Position numbers and translations under genes: made by a program. 64,000 nucleotides of DNA from Aedes albopictus. Its lineage: Eukaryota; Arthropoda; Insecta; Diptera; Culicidae. Position 1 is the first letter of the stretch. The number at the start of each line of letters is the position of its first letter. The notes under the pieces are model-generated. The model was not told where the DNA came from and did not search any database. It saw only the letters and a program-made list of their open reading frames with translations. The stretch is taken from assembly GCF_035046485.1 (NCBI RefSeq), contig NC_085137.1, positions 6,425,977 to 6,489,976 on the forward strand, written 5' to 3'. This document shows positions 10,156 to 21,946 of this stretch, one piece after another.

Positions 10156-10504
10156 TTATATCTGTTTATTCTTTTCACCGTACTGAACGAATAGTGAGCA
10201 GCTAGTTATAAACGAGGTGATATCGGACAGCCTATCTCAATCCATCCGGTTCAGTAATCTGAATCAATAATCCTAATTCTAAATAAAAACTGAAAAAAAT
10301 CAGGAGTAAACAAAAAAAAATCTGTGAGCTTCTATTTGTAAGTATTTTAAAAATTTTATCACTCTATATAAGCAATGTCCTGCAAAGGTTCGAAACAGAA
10401 ATTCTTTAAAAAACAATTTGAGTTTTCCTTTTACGAATTCGTCTGAGCATTCTCCTATTAGTTTTTTTTAAAGATCTTCTCTATAGAGTATATAGCAACC
10501 GTAT
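10156..10504. other. AT-rich intergenic stretch
   Basis: No gene, inverted repeat or recognised element is visible here. Confidence 0.5.
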
Positions 10505-13242
10505 ACGGTTACTTTTAAAAATTTCAAAATTCCTTTACAATTGCTTCCAAGAATAACTTCTGGAGTTTCACTTCTCGCAGATTCTTCCGAAGATTTGCCC
10601 AAGAATGACGGCTATGATTTCTTCTGGAATTCCTACGATGTTTCTCAAAGGAATTTCTGCTAGAACATATTCAGAAAGTCCACCAAGATTTTCTTGAGAA
10701 ATTATTTTCTAATTCTTCATGTGGATATTTCCAAATATTTTTTAATTGATTGTTCCAGAATTTGATTTAAAGATGCCTCCTGGAAATGCCCAGAATACAT
10801 TTCCAGCAATTGGCTTCTTTAGCGGCGCACATTGGTCGGGCTCCATACAAAGGGGCGGCCAAAACTCTCAAAAAACGAAATTGATATTTATTAAACTTTA
10901 TTTCACCTTATAACAAAGTTAATGTAATGTACTTTTGTGATTCTTAATTAAAAGCATACCAGCTTTTGTATTTCAATGACATTTTCACTGCCGAAGTGGT
11001 CTAAGTCATAAAATTGAAAAATGAAATATTCGAAAAAAGTAAAATATTAACATTTTGAGAATGGAATATATGTTTTAAGTTATCCAGCATATGAAAGCTT
11101 GTTAATGGACTGTTTGAATGCACGTATGGTGCAAAATTAATATGTCACAAAACTTTTCAAATTTTCATATATTGCACCTTCGAAATTTTGGTAATTTTTA
11201 AGTTAAAAAACGGTTCGTGTCGTCACGTGTCGCCGCAATTTCGAATAGTACATCTTAAACATCATGCTTAGAGCTGCCTAAAAACGTTTAAATATTTTGC
11301 AAAAAATTGCAGTTTTTCAAATTAGAGCTATTTAAAAAAGTCACGTTTTTTCATATATTTTACGTTATTTTTCCATTTTTTACCGAAATAAAATTTATCT
11401 TTCCACATTTTTCACACGTTTTGAACAAACTTGATTGGATTTGATCGAAAGTTGATCATTTATTTAAATTCGAATTGATTTTCTAACAAAAATCTCAAAA
11501 AATATGGGGTTTACTGATTTTCACTATTTTTGAAATTATTGAAATTACGTAATTTTTGAATATCCCTTTTTAAACTCTAAAAATACTATATAAAATATCT
11601 AGGCAACCTATAACTTCGATTAAACACATAAAAAGAGTTTTGGCCGAACTTTATCTTTTTCCGACCATTGTGCGGCGTTGAGATAATTTCATATTCGGAA
11701 TCGACACGCCAAACTGAGGCAAAATCCAAATTTTCATGGATGTTAATGCCCGGGAACCTATTAAAATAATAATTTGAAGTTTGAATGGGCGCGATTTATC
11801 GAATTACCCCTCGTCGCATTTTGTACTGCGCGGGGCTGTCAAGCAGTTACCCAGCTGTCAAGAGGTGATTTCAAAAAATCTCTTTGAAATTGATTTTAGA
11901 CACCAACATAAAGTTCTAATAATCTGGAAAAAAAATCATAGTGGCTCAGAAAAAGGTGCTCTTTTGAATAAAATGGAAACTTCAATACATTTTTTCAAAA
12001 TTTAAAAACCTCAATTCAACAAAAGAGTTGTTTTAAGCGAGGTTTTAAGAGTTCCTTCGAGAAATTTTTAAGAAATTGCTGCACGATTTCATCCAGAAGT
12101 TACTTTGATTGCTTTGATCTTTTTGTTTTTTTTTTACATAAATTTTAACCTTGTGCTAGTTTTTCACACAAGTTCTTTGAAAATTGCTGCAGAAATTCCC
12201 AGTTAATATCTACAGGATTTTTTTTTTGAGGATTTGTCCGCGAAATTCTTCAAAATTTCCTTCTAGCATTCCTCTATTTACAGATTTTTTTCTTTAAATA
12301 ATTTCTTACAATATTCAACCGAGAGCATTAACAAGAAATCTTCCTAGAAATTCAAAAAATATTTGCCCATGGTTTCTACTGAAAAGTCTCCGAGGATTCT
12401 TCCAAGGATTTCTTCAGAAGTTTCTCCGATGATTTGCCAGAAAGTATTAAAAAAATGCTCCAAAAATTATTACGAATAAGCTCGTCCAGAATTGTGTTCG
12501 TCCTACATAGTTTTTTGTTTCGGTGATTCCTCTGGCAGAAGCAAAGGAAAGTACTCCCGGAGAAATAATCAGCCATTCCATAGAAAAACGATATAGTGCA
12601 TCTTCGATTGTCGTGAAACGTGGTGGGCTTGTAGTTCTTCGGAAATAATAATGACCAATTTTCATATAGGGTGGTCACAAAAATTAAGGGTTTTCAAAAC
12701 TAATTTTTTTTAGAAAAATCGTAACTTTTGAACCATTTGACCGATTTCAAACTTCTTTTATATGTTTGAAAGCTATTGCATTGTAGTTTTCAGGAAAAAT
12801 ACGTTAAAGGGGCTAAAATGCAAAGAGAACTATAAAATATGCAAATATATTAGTTTTTTTCACGTTTTCATGGTCTCGGGACCAAAGAGGAACCCTGGTT
12901 TTATATTTTTATCAGAAAATTCAGGAAATTTGGCGTAACATATCAAAAAATCAGACATGTATGTTGTCTTGTTTTTGAGACATGATTTTTTGAATATTGA
13001 GTCATATATTTTAGTACTAGCTACTCTAAAATTGCTTGAAATTGCAAATTCTCATAAAACTATGCATAGTATTGCTTTTTAAAGTGATTCCTGGTGGTTT
13101 TGGTATCCATAATATAATAAGGAATCAAAATATAATCAAATTTAAAAAGTGTCTTGTATGGGAAAATTTGACCTTTTATTTTCAAAAAATCATGTCTCAA
13201 AAACTAAAAAAACCATACATCTCTGATTTTTTGATATGTTAT
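10505..13242. repeat. Dispersed repeat block, copy A of a tandem pair
   Basis: The segments 10505-10840 and 11675-13242 match 14571-14930 and 14962-18540 at high identity apart from insertions. Landmarks are TACGGTTACTTTTAAAAATT (10511 and 14571), TTCGGAATCGACACGCCAAA (11693 and 14981) and ATAGGGTGGTC (12667 and 17706). A third partial copy of the middle part lies at 41466-41815. Copy A contains extra sequence at about 10845-11670 that copy B lacks; it is AT-rich without a recognised element. Copy A breaks off at 13242 inside a foldback arm. Confidence 0.75.
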
Positions 13243-14564
13243 CCCAACTAACATTTATTGTGAATGTAAACGTCAACAAAGCGTCCTCAATAAGGCTTGA
13301 TGCTGAGTTACTGTGTTGTACATATAGATGGAAGCTTCTATGCAAGCCCTATACCAATGAATCTGGCGAACTTAATCAGCATGTATATGCTGTGCGAGAA
13401 GCTTCTATGCCACCAAGTCATAGCTCTTTTCTCGGCTCCTATGTAACCACTAACTGAATAACATCTTGAGAAGGCGCTTTTTCAGCCTTTTCGCAATTGT
13501 TATATAATAGTTATACGGCATCCCCAAATTAAACGATTAAATATAATTAGGTTATGGATACCGTGACGCAATACATGTGGAACTGGAATTATCACTTTTA
13601 AAATTGAATAATTAAAGTACTTGCCGCTATTTGGAATCGAACTCCCGATCTCCGTATCCACTGGTCCCGATGATGTCCTCGCTGCCACACTGCTATATAT
13701 AAATAACATAGAAAATAGCCCGTTTTGTTTTACTCCAGGCAAGGCTTCATAATTGTGCCACAAGAAACCTTACCCAACTTCATCTTGCTGCAAAAGCTTG
13801 TGAAACGTCAAACGCAATATAATGTTTACATTGAACAAGCTGTGTGATTGCGCCAACAGATTCTTCTTCACAGCTTCTAGCTGAAAGAGTGTTCTTTAAA
13901 CGGCTACGAAGCGCTGCTGTTTTGTGTTTTGGCAACATTACAAAACGTACTGTATAAAAGCAGCTGTTGTAGTGGCTGGGACTCTTACTCGATTTGCACA
14001 TCTTCCGGAAAATCTTCCGGCATTGAATTAAAGTGCAATAAAAGCAACCCAAATAATTTCACAGCACAGAGATGGATAGCTGTAAAGAATTTGTGTAGTA
14101 GCTATATATCCCGCTCAAAGTTTGTTTTGACAATAATGTTTACATCCGACAAGCCGTGTTGGTAAACCAACAGTTTCTTTATTACAGCTTCTAGCCGTAA
14201 TGAAATCACATAACGGCCTTTAAAGCGCTGCTAGTTTGGGGATTTGTCAGTATAACGAATTGTACTGTATAGTAGCAGCTGTTTTGTTAGTGGGGACTCC
14301 TATTCCATGTGTTCAAGTTTTTACATCTTCCGGGAAACCTCCCGGAGTTGGAATAGAGTGGAGTAAAGGCAGCCCCAGTGACAAGCAATGGAATTCTGAA
14401 AACCGAGTTTGGTAGCTGGATAGTGCTTGTTTTGCAGTCGTGTATTAGTTTATGCTTTATATTTGACTAGCTTTCGTTTTATTCAGCGTTGACTGCTTTT
14501 ACTCGATGGTTACACAACAGAAAGCAAATGACTGAAGCTTATGGCGCTGAAAATGTTAGTTGGG
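13243..14564. mobile_element. Inverted-repeat element at the junction of the two repeat blocks
   Basis: The termini CCCAACTAACATTT (13243-13256) and its exact inverse (14551-14564) bound 1322 bases. Inside, a segment of about 310 bases is duplicated in tandem: ATAATGTTTACAT with the following CAGCTTCTAGC recurs at about 13819 and 14133, and CATCTTCCGG recurs near 14000 and 14327. No transposase is visible, and the flanking bases (GTTAT and TCCTC) are not a target duplication. Confidence 0.65.
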
Positions 14565-15111
14565 TCCTCTACGGTTACTTTTAAAAATTTCAACAATTCC
14601 TTTACAATTGCTTCCAAGAATAACTTCAGGAGTTTCACTTCTCGCAGATTCTTCCGAATATTTGCACAAGAATGATGGCTATGATTTCTTCTGGAATTCC
14701 TACGATGTTTCTCAAAGGAATTTCTGCGAGAACATATTCAGAAAGTCCTCCAAGATTTTCTTAAGAAATTATTTCCTCTTTTTCCATGTGGATATTTCCA
14801 AATATTTAATTGATTGTTTCAGAATTTAAATCGAATTGCCTGGATGATCCGCAGAGGAAATTTTCAGAAACATTTGCTAAAGGAAATGCCCAGAATACAT
14901 TTCCAGCTATTGGCTTCTTTAGGGGCATGGGAAAAAGGTCAAGAGATATTATATTACAGTTGAGATAATTTCATATTCGGAATCGACACGCCAAACTGAG
15001 ACAAAATCCAAATTTTCATGAATGTTAATGCCCGGGAACCTGTTAAAATAATAATTTGAAGTTTGAATGGGCACCCGTCATCGCATTTTGTATTGCGCGG
15101 AGCTGTCCAGG

Positions 15112-15284
15112 CTCCATCCACAAATTACGTAACGCTCGAGGGGGAGGGGGGGGGAGTATGGCCGAGCGTTACGGTCCATACAAAAATTTTCGGGTTTTCA
15201 TACAAAAAAGCGTTACGGAGGGGGGAGGGGGAGTCGAAAAATGTCGATTTTAGCGTTACGTAATAAATGGATGCTGCCCAAGCA
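15112..15284. mobile_element. Harbinger-like MITE with ACGTAACGCT termini
   Basis: GGCTCCATCCACAAATTACG and the inverse of CGTAATAAATGGATGCTGCC form the ends, continuing as TAACGCT on both sides. The core is G-rich (GGGGGAGGGGGGGGGAG). Copy A at 11840 shows the uninterrupted host sequence. The family is also present at 20591-20757, where the duplicated target is TTA. Confidence 0.75.
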
Positions 15285-15613
15285 GTTGCCCAGCTATCAA
15301 AAGGTGATTTCAAAAAATCTCTTTGAAATTGATTTTAGGCACCAAAATCTGAAAATAATCATAGTGGCTCAGAAAAAAGGTGCTTTTTTGTATAAAATCG
15401 AAACTTCAATACATTTTTCAAAATTTAAAACCCCAATTCAACAAAATATTTGTTTTAAGAGTTCCTTCGAAAAATTTTCAAGAAATTGCTGCACGATTTC
15501 ATCCAGAAGTTACTTTGGTTGTTTTAATCTTTTTGTTTTTATAAATTTTAACCTTGTGCTAGTTCTTCGGCCCATATAGCCGAGGCGGTAAACGCACGGG
15601 TATTCAGCATGAC

Positions 15614-16995
15614 TGTTACGAACGCGAAGCGTGAAGTACATTTGAATCCACACAATTCGGATCGAATTCCTTTCCAACCATTTCCTACAACTAACCAAGC
15701 GAGCCGCATCATAAAACCCCAATCAAATTCGAACAATCATGACCTACCACAATATAATAGGGCCCGCGATTATAAACGTAGAGCAGAGCGGCAATGTTTA
15801 TCAGCATAACGAAGCAAAAGCTATGCGGCTGAGGGACTCGACTGACTTTGAGCAGCATGATAAAATAAACAATCTGAAGCGACACCCGATGGAAACCATA
15901 CCAATAGCCTAGCAGATCGGTAGCATTCTAAATGTAATCAAAATCCATCATTGAACTTGATCTTGAAAATTAGGTCAGCTGAGCATCGGGATCGTGCAAA
16001 ATATGAATGGTAGATCTAATTCTGTACAAATACAATCAAATCATGTAGCTAGAGAGATTGCTCAAATTCAGGAAAATTCTCTCTTCGGAGAAGAAAATAT
16101 TTCTCCTGTGAAAACACGAAAAACCATGTACCCGCGAAAGATCATTCTAGAAATCTGGCCGCTCATATATTCATGTTAAAACACGTACTGAAAGTGTAAA
16201 TGTGTAGATCGTAACGAGAGCCGCTATTTCATCATCCTTTCAGGAAAGATCATGTGTAATTTTTGGTAGGCCCTGCGGCTATAAAAGAGGAAGATCAATA
16301 AAGACGACAGTCAGTTTTGTTTTTGGACTCCACACTGGATACCTCCCGGATAAGTATTTTGCTACTCAAATTCCTTTGATCCTGAACTTGCACTTGAGAA
16401 GCTTAAATTATTCTGATCACTTGATTGGATAATTCAATCCTTCTAAAGTGTTGATATTTAGAATCGTGGAAGTCTAAGTCATTGGATCGGTCAAACTTTT
16501 TCTCACTCTGGTAAGCCAAGGTTCCGAATGCGAGAAACGTTGGCATGAGTCTAGAAAAGGCCAGTTTGATTTTGATCCAAGTGTAGAGGCACTTATTTCT
16601 CACTCTGGTACGCCAAGGTTCCGAATGCGAGTAACGTTGGCATGAGTCTAGAAAGGCCTAAATCCTAACACACACGATTTGGACGTTCGATTTTAACTAT
16701 TCTCCTTCTTGAACCTCCTACCCTGAGTGAGTAGTATCGGTGTTCGAAAGTAACGCGTTCCGTCTAGTCTGTTGGTTGGCACGCACGGAATGTAATACCG
16801 TATCCCTTCGCAACGGTACCGTGAAACGATTGTGGGTTTCGTCATCCTGATCATCGTCGATTCATCATCGCGATAGCTGTGGACAAGAGTGCTGCTGGAT
16901 TCAGTAAGTATTTGGTCTAGTCCCACCACAAGAGGAACACCACACCCCGATCGTGCTGCCAATTGGAAGATTGCGCCCCGGTGCCATCGCCAACA
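15614..16995. mobile_element. 1382-bp solo LTR inside the SINE
   Basis: The element starts TGTTACGAACGCG and ends CGCCAACA, giving TG...CA ends with short TGTT/AACA symmetry, and is flanked by ATGAC on both sides (15609-15613, 16996-17000). Removing it restores the SINE sequence seen at 59414-59699. A 5-bp duplication fits BEL/Pao, copia or some gypsy elements. The interior has no long ORF, one promoter-like region and a two-unit tandem repeat of about 96 bases at 16497-16665 (TTCTCACTCTGGTAAGCC). Confidence 0.85.
16280..16315 (+). promoter_or_regulatory. TATA box and initiator of the solo LTR
   Basis: TATAAAA at 16280-16286 is followed about 30 bases later by TCAGT at 16311-16315, a typical arthropod initiator. 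The spacing is right for a Pol II core promoter, and this suggests the LTR is plus-strand oriented. Confidence 0.65.
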
Positions 16996-17611
16996 ATGAC
17001 CATGCTGAGGGTGACGGGTTCGATTCCCGGTCGGTCCAGGATCTTTTCGTAAAGGAAATTTCCTTGACTTCCTTGGGCATAGAGTATCTTCGTGCCTGCC
17101 ACACGATATACACATGCAAAATGGTCATTGGCAGAGGAAGCTCTCAGTTAATAACTGTGGAAGTGCTCATAGAACACTAAGCTGAGAAGCAGGCTTTGTC
17201 CCAGTGAGGACGTTACGCCAAGAAGAGAGAGAGAGCTAGTTCTTCACACAAGTTCTTTTAAAATTGCTGCAGAAATTCCCAGTTAATATCTACAGGATTT
17301 TTTTGAGGATTTCTCTATTTTCCGATTTTTTTCTTTAAATAATTTCTTACAATATTCAACCGAGGGCATTAACAAAAAATCTTCCTAGAAATTCACCAAA
17401 TATTTGCCCATGGTTTCTACTGAAAAGTCTCCGAGGATTCTTCCAAGGATTTCTTCAGAAGTTTCTTCGACGATTTGCCAGAAAATTCTAAAAAAAATTC
17501 TCCCAAAATTATTCCGAACGATCCTCCAAAATTGTGTTCGTCCTACATAGTTTTTTGTTTCGGAGATTCCTCTGGCAGAAGCAAAGGAAAGTACTCCCGG
17601 TGAAATAATCA

Positions 17612-18945
17612 GCCATTCCATAGAAAAACGATATAGTGCATCTCCGATTGTCGTGAAACATGGTGGGCTTGTAGTTCTTCGGAAATAATAATGACCAATT
17701 TTCATATAGGGTGGTCCAAAAAATCAAGGGTTTTCAAAACTAATTTTTTTTAGAAAAATCGTAACTTTTGAACCATTTGACCGATTTCAAACTTCTTTTT
17801 TTTGTTTGAAAGCTATTGCATTGTACTTTTCAGGAAAAATACGTTAAAGGGACTAAAATGCAAAGAATACTATAAAATATGCAAATATATTAGTTTTTTC
17901 ACGTTTTCATGGTCTCGGGACCAAAGAGGTACCCTGGTTTTATATTTTTATTAGAAAATTCAGGAAATTTGGCGTAACATAAAAAAATCAGACATGTATG
18001 TTGTCTTGTTTTTGAGATATGATTTCTTGAATATAGAGAGTCATATATTTTAGTACTAGCTACTCTAAAATTGCTTGAAATTGCAAATTCTCATAAAACT
18101 ATGCATAGTATTGCCACAGACAAACAGACGTAACACTTCGAACATTTTTCGATTCAAATCATAGTCACGAAAACATATTCGCCCAATGCTAAAAGGCCTA
18201 TGTTTGGCCGACCACCAACTAGGTGGCGGTAGTGGGCAAACGTCAAACTCGAACAAAAATGATGTGAGCGCCACGGTTGGGCAGTTGGCCAACTATCAAA
18301 TTTTGAAAAAGACCGTTAAATCGGTGTACGAAGTGAATTATCAGAGTGTTACGTCTGTTTGTCTGTGGTATTGCTTTTTAAAGTGATTCCTGGTGGTTTT
18401 GGTATCCATAATATTATAAGGAATCAAAATATAATCAAATTTAAAAAAGTGTCTTGTATGGGAAAATTTGACCTTTTATTTTCAAAAAATCATGTCTCAA
18501 AAACTAAAAAAACCTACATCTTTGATTTTTTGATATGTTATGTCAAATTTCCTGAATTTTCTGATAAAAATATAAAACCAGGGTACCTCTTTGGTCCCGA
18601 GACCATGAAAACGTGAAAAAACTAATATATTTGCATATTTTATAGTACTCTTTACATTTTAGGCCCTTTAACGTATTTTTCCTGAAAACTACAATTCAAT
18701 AGCTTTCGAACAAAAAAAAGAAGTTTGAAATCGGTCAACTGTTACGATTTACGAAAAGTTACGATTTTTTGAAAATTTTTAGTTTTGAATAACCTTGATT
18801 TTTTGGACCACCCTATATTAAAATTGGTCACCCTAATGACGAAACAAAAAATACGGGTCTAATTATTTCCGAAGAACTACAAGCCCACCAAGTTTCACGA
18901 CAATCGGAGATGCACTATATATCGTTTTTCTATGGAATGGCTGTA
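17612..18945. mobile_element. Foldback element with arms of about 550 bases
   Basis: The left arm, from CAGCCATTCCATAGAAAAAC at 17610 through GGGTGGTCC at 17709, is repeated inverted on the right, through GGACCACCCTATA near 18820 and TCTATGGAATGGCTG near 18930. Landmarks include CATGGTCTCGGGACCAAAGA (17908) and its inverse (18588). The right arm has a small insertion near 18835. The 253-bp MITE sits close to the centre. Copy A (from 12570) has only the left arm and centre. Confidence 0.75.
18115..18367. mobile_element. 253-bp MITE with CACAGACAAACAGACGTAAC termini
   Basis: Inverted ends CACAGACAAACAGACGTAAC are flanked by GTATTGC on both sides (18108-18114, 18368-18374). Copy A at 13068-13074 holds a single GTATTGC, the empty site, so a 7-bp duplication is directly supported. 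The interior has no coding frame. A larger member of the family lies at 62553-63369. Confidence 0.88.
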
Positions 18946-19240
18946 CAGTCAGGTCTTTTATTACGCGGTTTTAATTTACGCGGCCGCGTAAATGAAAACT
19001 CCATACAAAAAAAAATTTCATCGTCTTATTTTTGCATGATTCGTCGAGAAATGGTGAGACTTTTGGTGAGATTTCTCCAAAATTTCATACAAAAATACTG
19101 TGAAGCTTTTTTAGGGTGTCTGCATGAATCCTTTTCATATTTTTTTAATAGATGCATTGTCTTAAAAAAATCTGCAAGAATTCCTTCAAAATTTTGTGAA
19201 AATTCCTCTAAAAATTCATGCAAAAAAATTCCATAAATTT
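18946..19240. other. AT-rich stretch, degenerate repeat
   Basis: It contains a short symmetrical run near 18968-18995 (ACGCGGCCGCGT) and then AATTCCTTC-type degenerate repeats. No gene is visible. Confidence 0.5.
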
Positions 19241-20969
19241 ATTATTATTACATATTATTATTTTTTTTTTTTTTTTTTTTTTGTAGAGTGACCAGGTGGA
19301 GCTGCATGACAGCTGATAGCAAAGCCTGGACCCTTTCCCAACTTTCCCCCTACTAGTACCAATACTCACGATGGACTAGACGATGTCGTCAACTTGAGCA
19401 AAGTGTGTAGTAATTAGTATTGGGTCGTAGTAGTTTTTAAAATAACTATGTTTTAACTATTCCCTCCCATCGCACTAGTGTTTTGACCGAATGGAAGCTC
19501 CAAAGATGATATGATAATTGAACAATATTTCAATAATCGAAAATCTCCGAGATCACTGGACAACATTCAGAGAGAAAAAAAGCTGTACATGTTAACGCCT
19601 TCAAGGCACTATTCCTGAGAAATATTACAAAGAAGAGCAACAAATTTGTCATAGCTAATTTTACAGGTTTGATATTTTTGAAAATTATTCGGAGACAGCT
19701 GCCAGAGCTAGCGTTTTTAGCCGATATGGGCAACTAGTTTTCTGATAGCATCTCTAAACAATAAATCAAATAATAACCTAAGTTTTTACAATACATTCTG
19801 AAAATTATTTCAAGCTGATTACCAATTGTGTCAATAACCGATGTTGGTCATTGACAGCACCAGCATCATCCCCAAATAACTCTCATATTAGTGTTAGGTA
19901 ACACTTTTTAGCTTCCATTCGATGTTGTAATGAAATCAGTCAAACCATATACGTCGAAATATAGTCTATAATGTGTCAAATTGTGTTCTTAATTTCGTCT
20001 AGTCGTCTTCTGCATATCTGTGATCATCTAAGTCCGAAGTATTATTATTACATCCACCGTAACCCTTTAGATTGTCAACCGTCCTAAGTCCTAAAGAAAC
20101 ATGTAACAAAATTCCTGCTTTTTTGGTCAGTGTTATAATACCGTCTAGAATATAAAATATAAGACAATCAAAAAGCTGATTTTTGTGTCAAAAATTAAAA
20201 TGATTAAGATTATTTGTCAACTTGTATATATTCATCCCTACAAAACCTATAAAAAGAAGAAATACAAATATAAACTCATTTCTAAAATCAGCAGTTTTGA
20301 CTGATTAGGGTTCAGAATTTTCTAAAGGTAATAAATTTAATTGTCAACGTTACCTAATCTGTAAGTCAATTTATCCTAGCGTCCCCTGTCTTGTGTACTT
20401 TCGAATTCAAGTGATGAATGATGAGTGTAACGCAGAGACCTCCCCTACCCACTCTTGCGTTACGTTAAATTCAACAATTATTGTTAAATTTGAGAAAATT
20501 TAAAGAATGCAAAGATTAGGTCTATGCAAGCTGAATTATAACTTGTGATAAATGCACTACGGATACTCCTTTGGTTCCTATTAGCACTTAGGCGCCGTCC
20601 ACAAATTACGTAACGCTCTAGGGGGAGGGGGGGAGTCCAGCCGAGCGTTACGGTCCATACAAAAATTTTAGAGTTTTCATACAAAGAAGCGTTACGGAGG
20701 GGGGAGGGGGGGTCGAAAAATTCCGATTTCAGCGTTACGTAATACATGGACGCTGCCTTACGGCCGATTCCTTCACTTGCGATCAACTCGTAAACCAGAT
20801 ATATCTAGCTCAAAGTCCAAGCAGTGGAGAATAAACTGGCGCTAAAATGCTAATGGGTTAAGCCCTCCCATCGCGTCAAGATTGAATATCCAGGGGGAGG
20901 GATTATTATTACATATTATTATTTTTTTTATTAAAGAGATTTGCGACCCTGGGCTGGCTCATCTCTGCC
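19241..20969 (-). mobile_element. Two nested retroposons, antisense
   Basis: The outer insertion is bounded by ATTCCATAAATTT on both sides (19228-19240 and 20970-20982). Its body is a short antisense 3' end (AAAGAGATTTGCGACCCTGG, 20933-20969) with an AAT-rich tail. A second antisense insertion lies within that tail: its poly-T (19263-19282) marks the poly-A tail, and a segment of about 28 bases beginning ATTATTATTACATATTATTA is present on both sides (19241 and 20902). The inner body includes the MITE at 20591-20757. No reverse transcriptase frame is visible, so both are truncated or SINE-like. Confidence 0.7.
20591..20757. mobile_element. Harbinger-like MITE, 167 bp, TTA duplication
   Basis: Ends GGCGCCGTCCACAAATTACG and the inverse of CGTAATACATGGACGCTGCC; TTA on both sides (20588-20590, 20758-20760). 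The core is G-rich, as in the copy at 15112. TTA duplications are typical of PIF/Harbinger. Confidence 0.8.
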
Positions 20970-20982
20970 ATTCCATAAATTT

Positions 20983-21446
20983 CTTTTAGACAGTTTTAGA
21001 CCGTCTCAAGCAATTTCTTTGAAAACGTCTTCAGAAATCTCGCGTTACATTTGAAAAGCGCCTATCCCTAAAATGTAAACAAATCGATTTTGATACCATT
21101 CCATAGAATCCCCCAACAGTAACTTACTGTACAAACCGAGGTACAACATCACCCACCTAATCATTAACCTTATCAGAATAAACCCCATCTTCAAAACAGC
21201 TTTTTTCCCAATCATTCATAAGCCCGTGCTCCAAATGGGCCAGTAACGGTAAAATTTTGTTTGCATTGGTAAGCCTTCTCGTTTAAAGGGCCGACAACCG
21301 AAAATTTTCCGAATGAGCCATTTTACGAAGTGACAACAATGTTGATGATGATGTTGGTTTTCACGGGTTATTGGACACTACCTCCTGTCAAAATTGTTGG
21401 GAATATGCATTTTAAAAATTCATTCATAAAATCGGCTCAGAGAGAA
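20983..21446. other. Noncoding stretch before the second gap
   Basis: No gene is supported. An open frame from 21330 into the N run is an artefact of the unknown bases. Confidence 0.5.
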
Positions 21447-21946
21447 NNNNNNNNNNNNNNNNNNNNNNNNNNNNNNNNNNNNNNNNNNNNNNNNNNNNNN
21501 NNNNNNNNNNNNNNNNNNNNNNNNNNNNNNNNNNNNNNNNNNNNNNNNNNNNNNNNNNNNNNNNNNNNNNNNNNNNNNNNNNNNNNNNNNNNNNNNNNNN
21601 NNNNNNNNNNNNNNNNNNNNNNNNNNNNNNNNNNNNNNNNNNNNNNNNNNNNNNNNNNNNNNNNNNNNNNNNNNNNNNNNNNNNNNNNNNNNNNNNNNNN
21701 NNNNNNNNNNNNNNNNNNNNNNNNNNNNNNNNNNNNNNNNNNNNNNNNNNNNNNNNNNNNNNNNNNNNNNNNNNNNNNNNNNNNNNNNNNNNNNNNNNNN
21801 NNNNNNNNNNNNNNNNNNNNNNNNNNNNNNNNNNNNNNNNNNNNNNNNNNNNNNNNNNNNNNNNNNNNNNNNNNNNNNNNNNNNNNNNNNNNNNNNNNNN
21901 NNNNNNNNNNNNNNNNNNNNNNNNNNNNNNNNNNNNNNNNNNNNNN
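21447..21946. other. Assembly gap (500 N)
   Basis: Exactly 500 unknown bases. Confidence 0.98.

Larger units (their letters stand above)
15569..17233 (+). mobile_element. Feilai-like tRNA-derived SINE split by a solo LTR
   Basis: The tRNA-like head begins GGCCCATATAGCCGAGGCGG at 15569 and resumes at 16996 with the box B-like GGGTTCGATTCCCGG. The tail runs through CATAGAACACTAAGCTGAGA to a GA-rich end at 17233. The flanks are CTAGTTCTTC (15559-15568 and 17234-17243), a 10-bp target duplication, and copy A at 12157 shows the unoccupied site. The intact minus-strand relative is at 59414-59699. The family name is from memory of Aedes SINEs. Confidence 0.85.
14566..18540. repeat. Dispersed repeat block, copy B, carrying four insertions
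   Basis: This is the second copy of the block at 10505-13242. Relative to copy A it carries a MITE (15112-15284), a Feilai-like SINE (15569-17233) that itself holds a solo LTR (15614-16995), and a 253-bp MITE (18115-18367). It also retains the complete right arm of the foldback element that is cut short in copy A. Confidence 0.75.
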
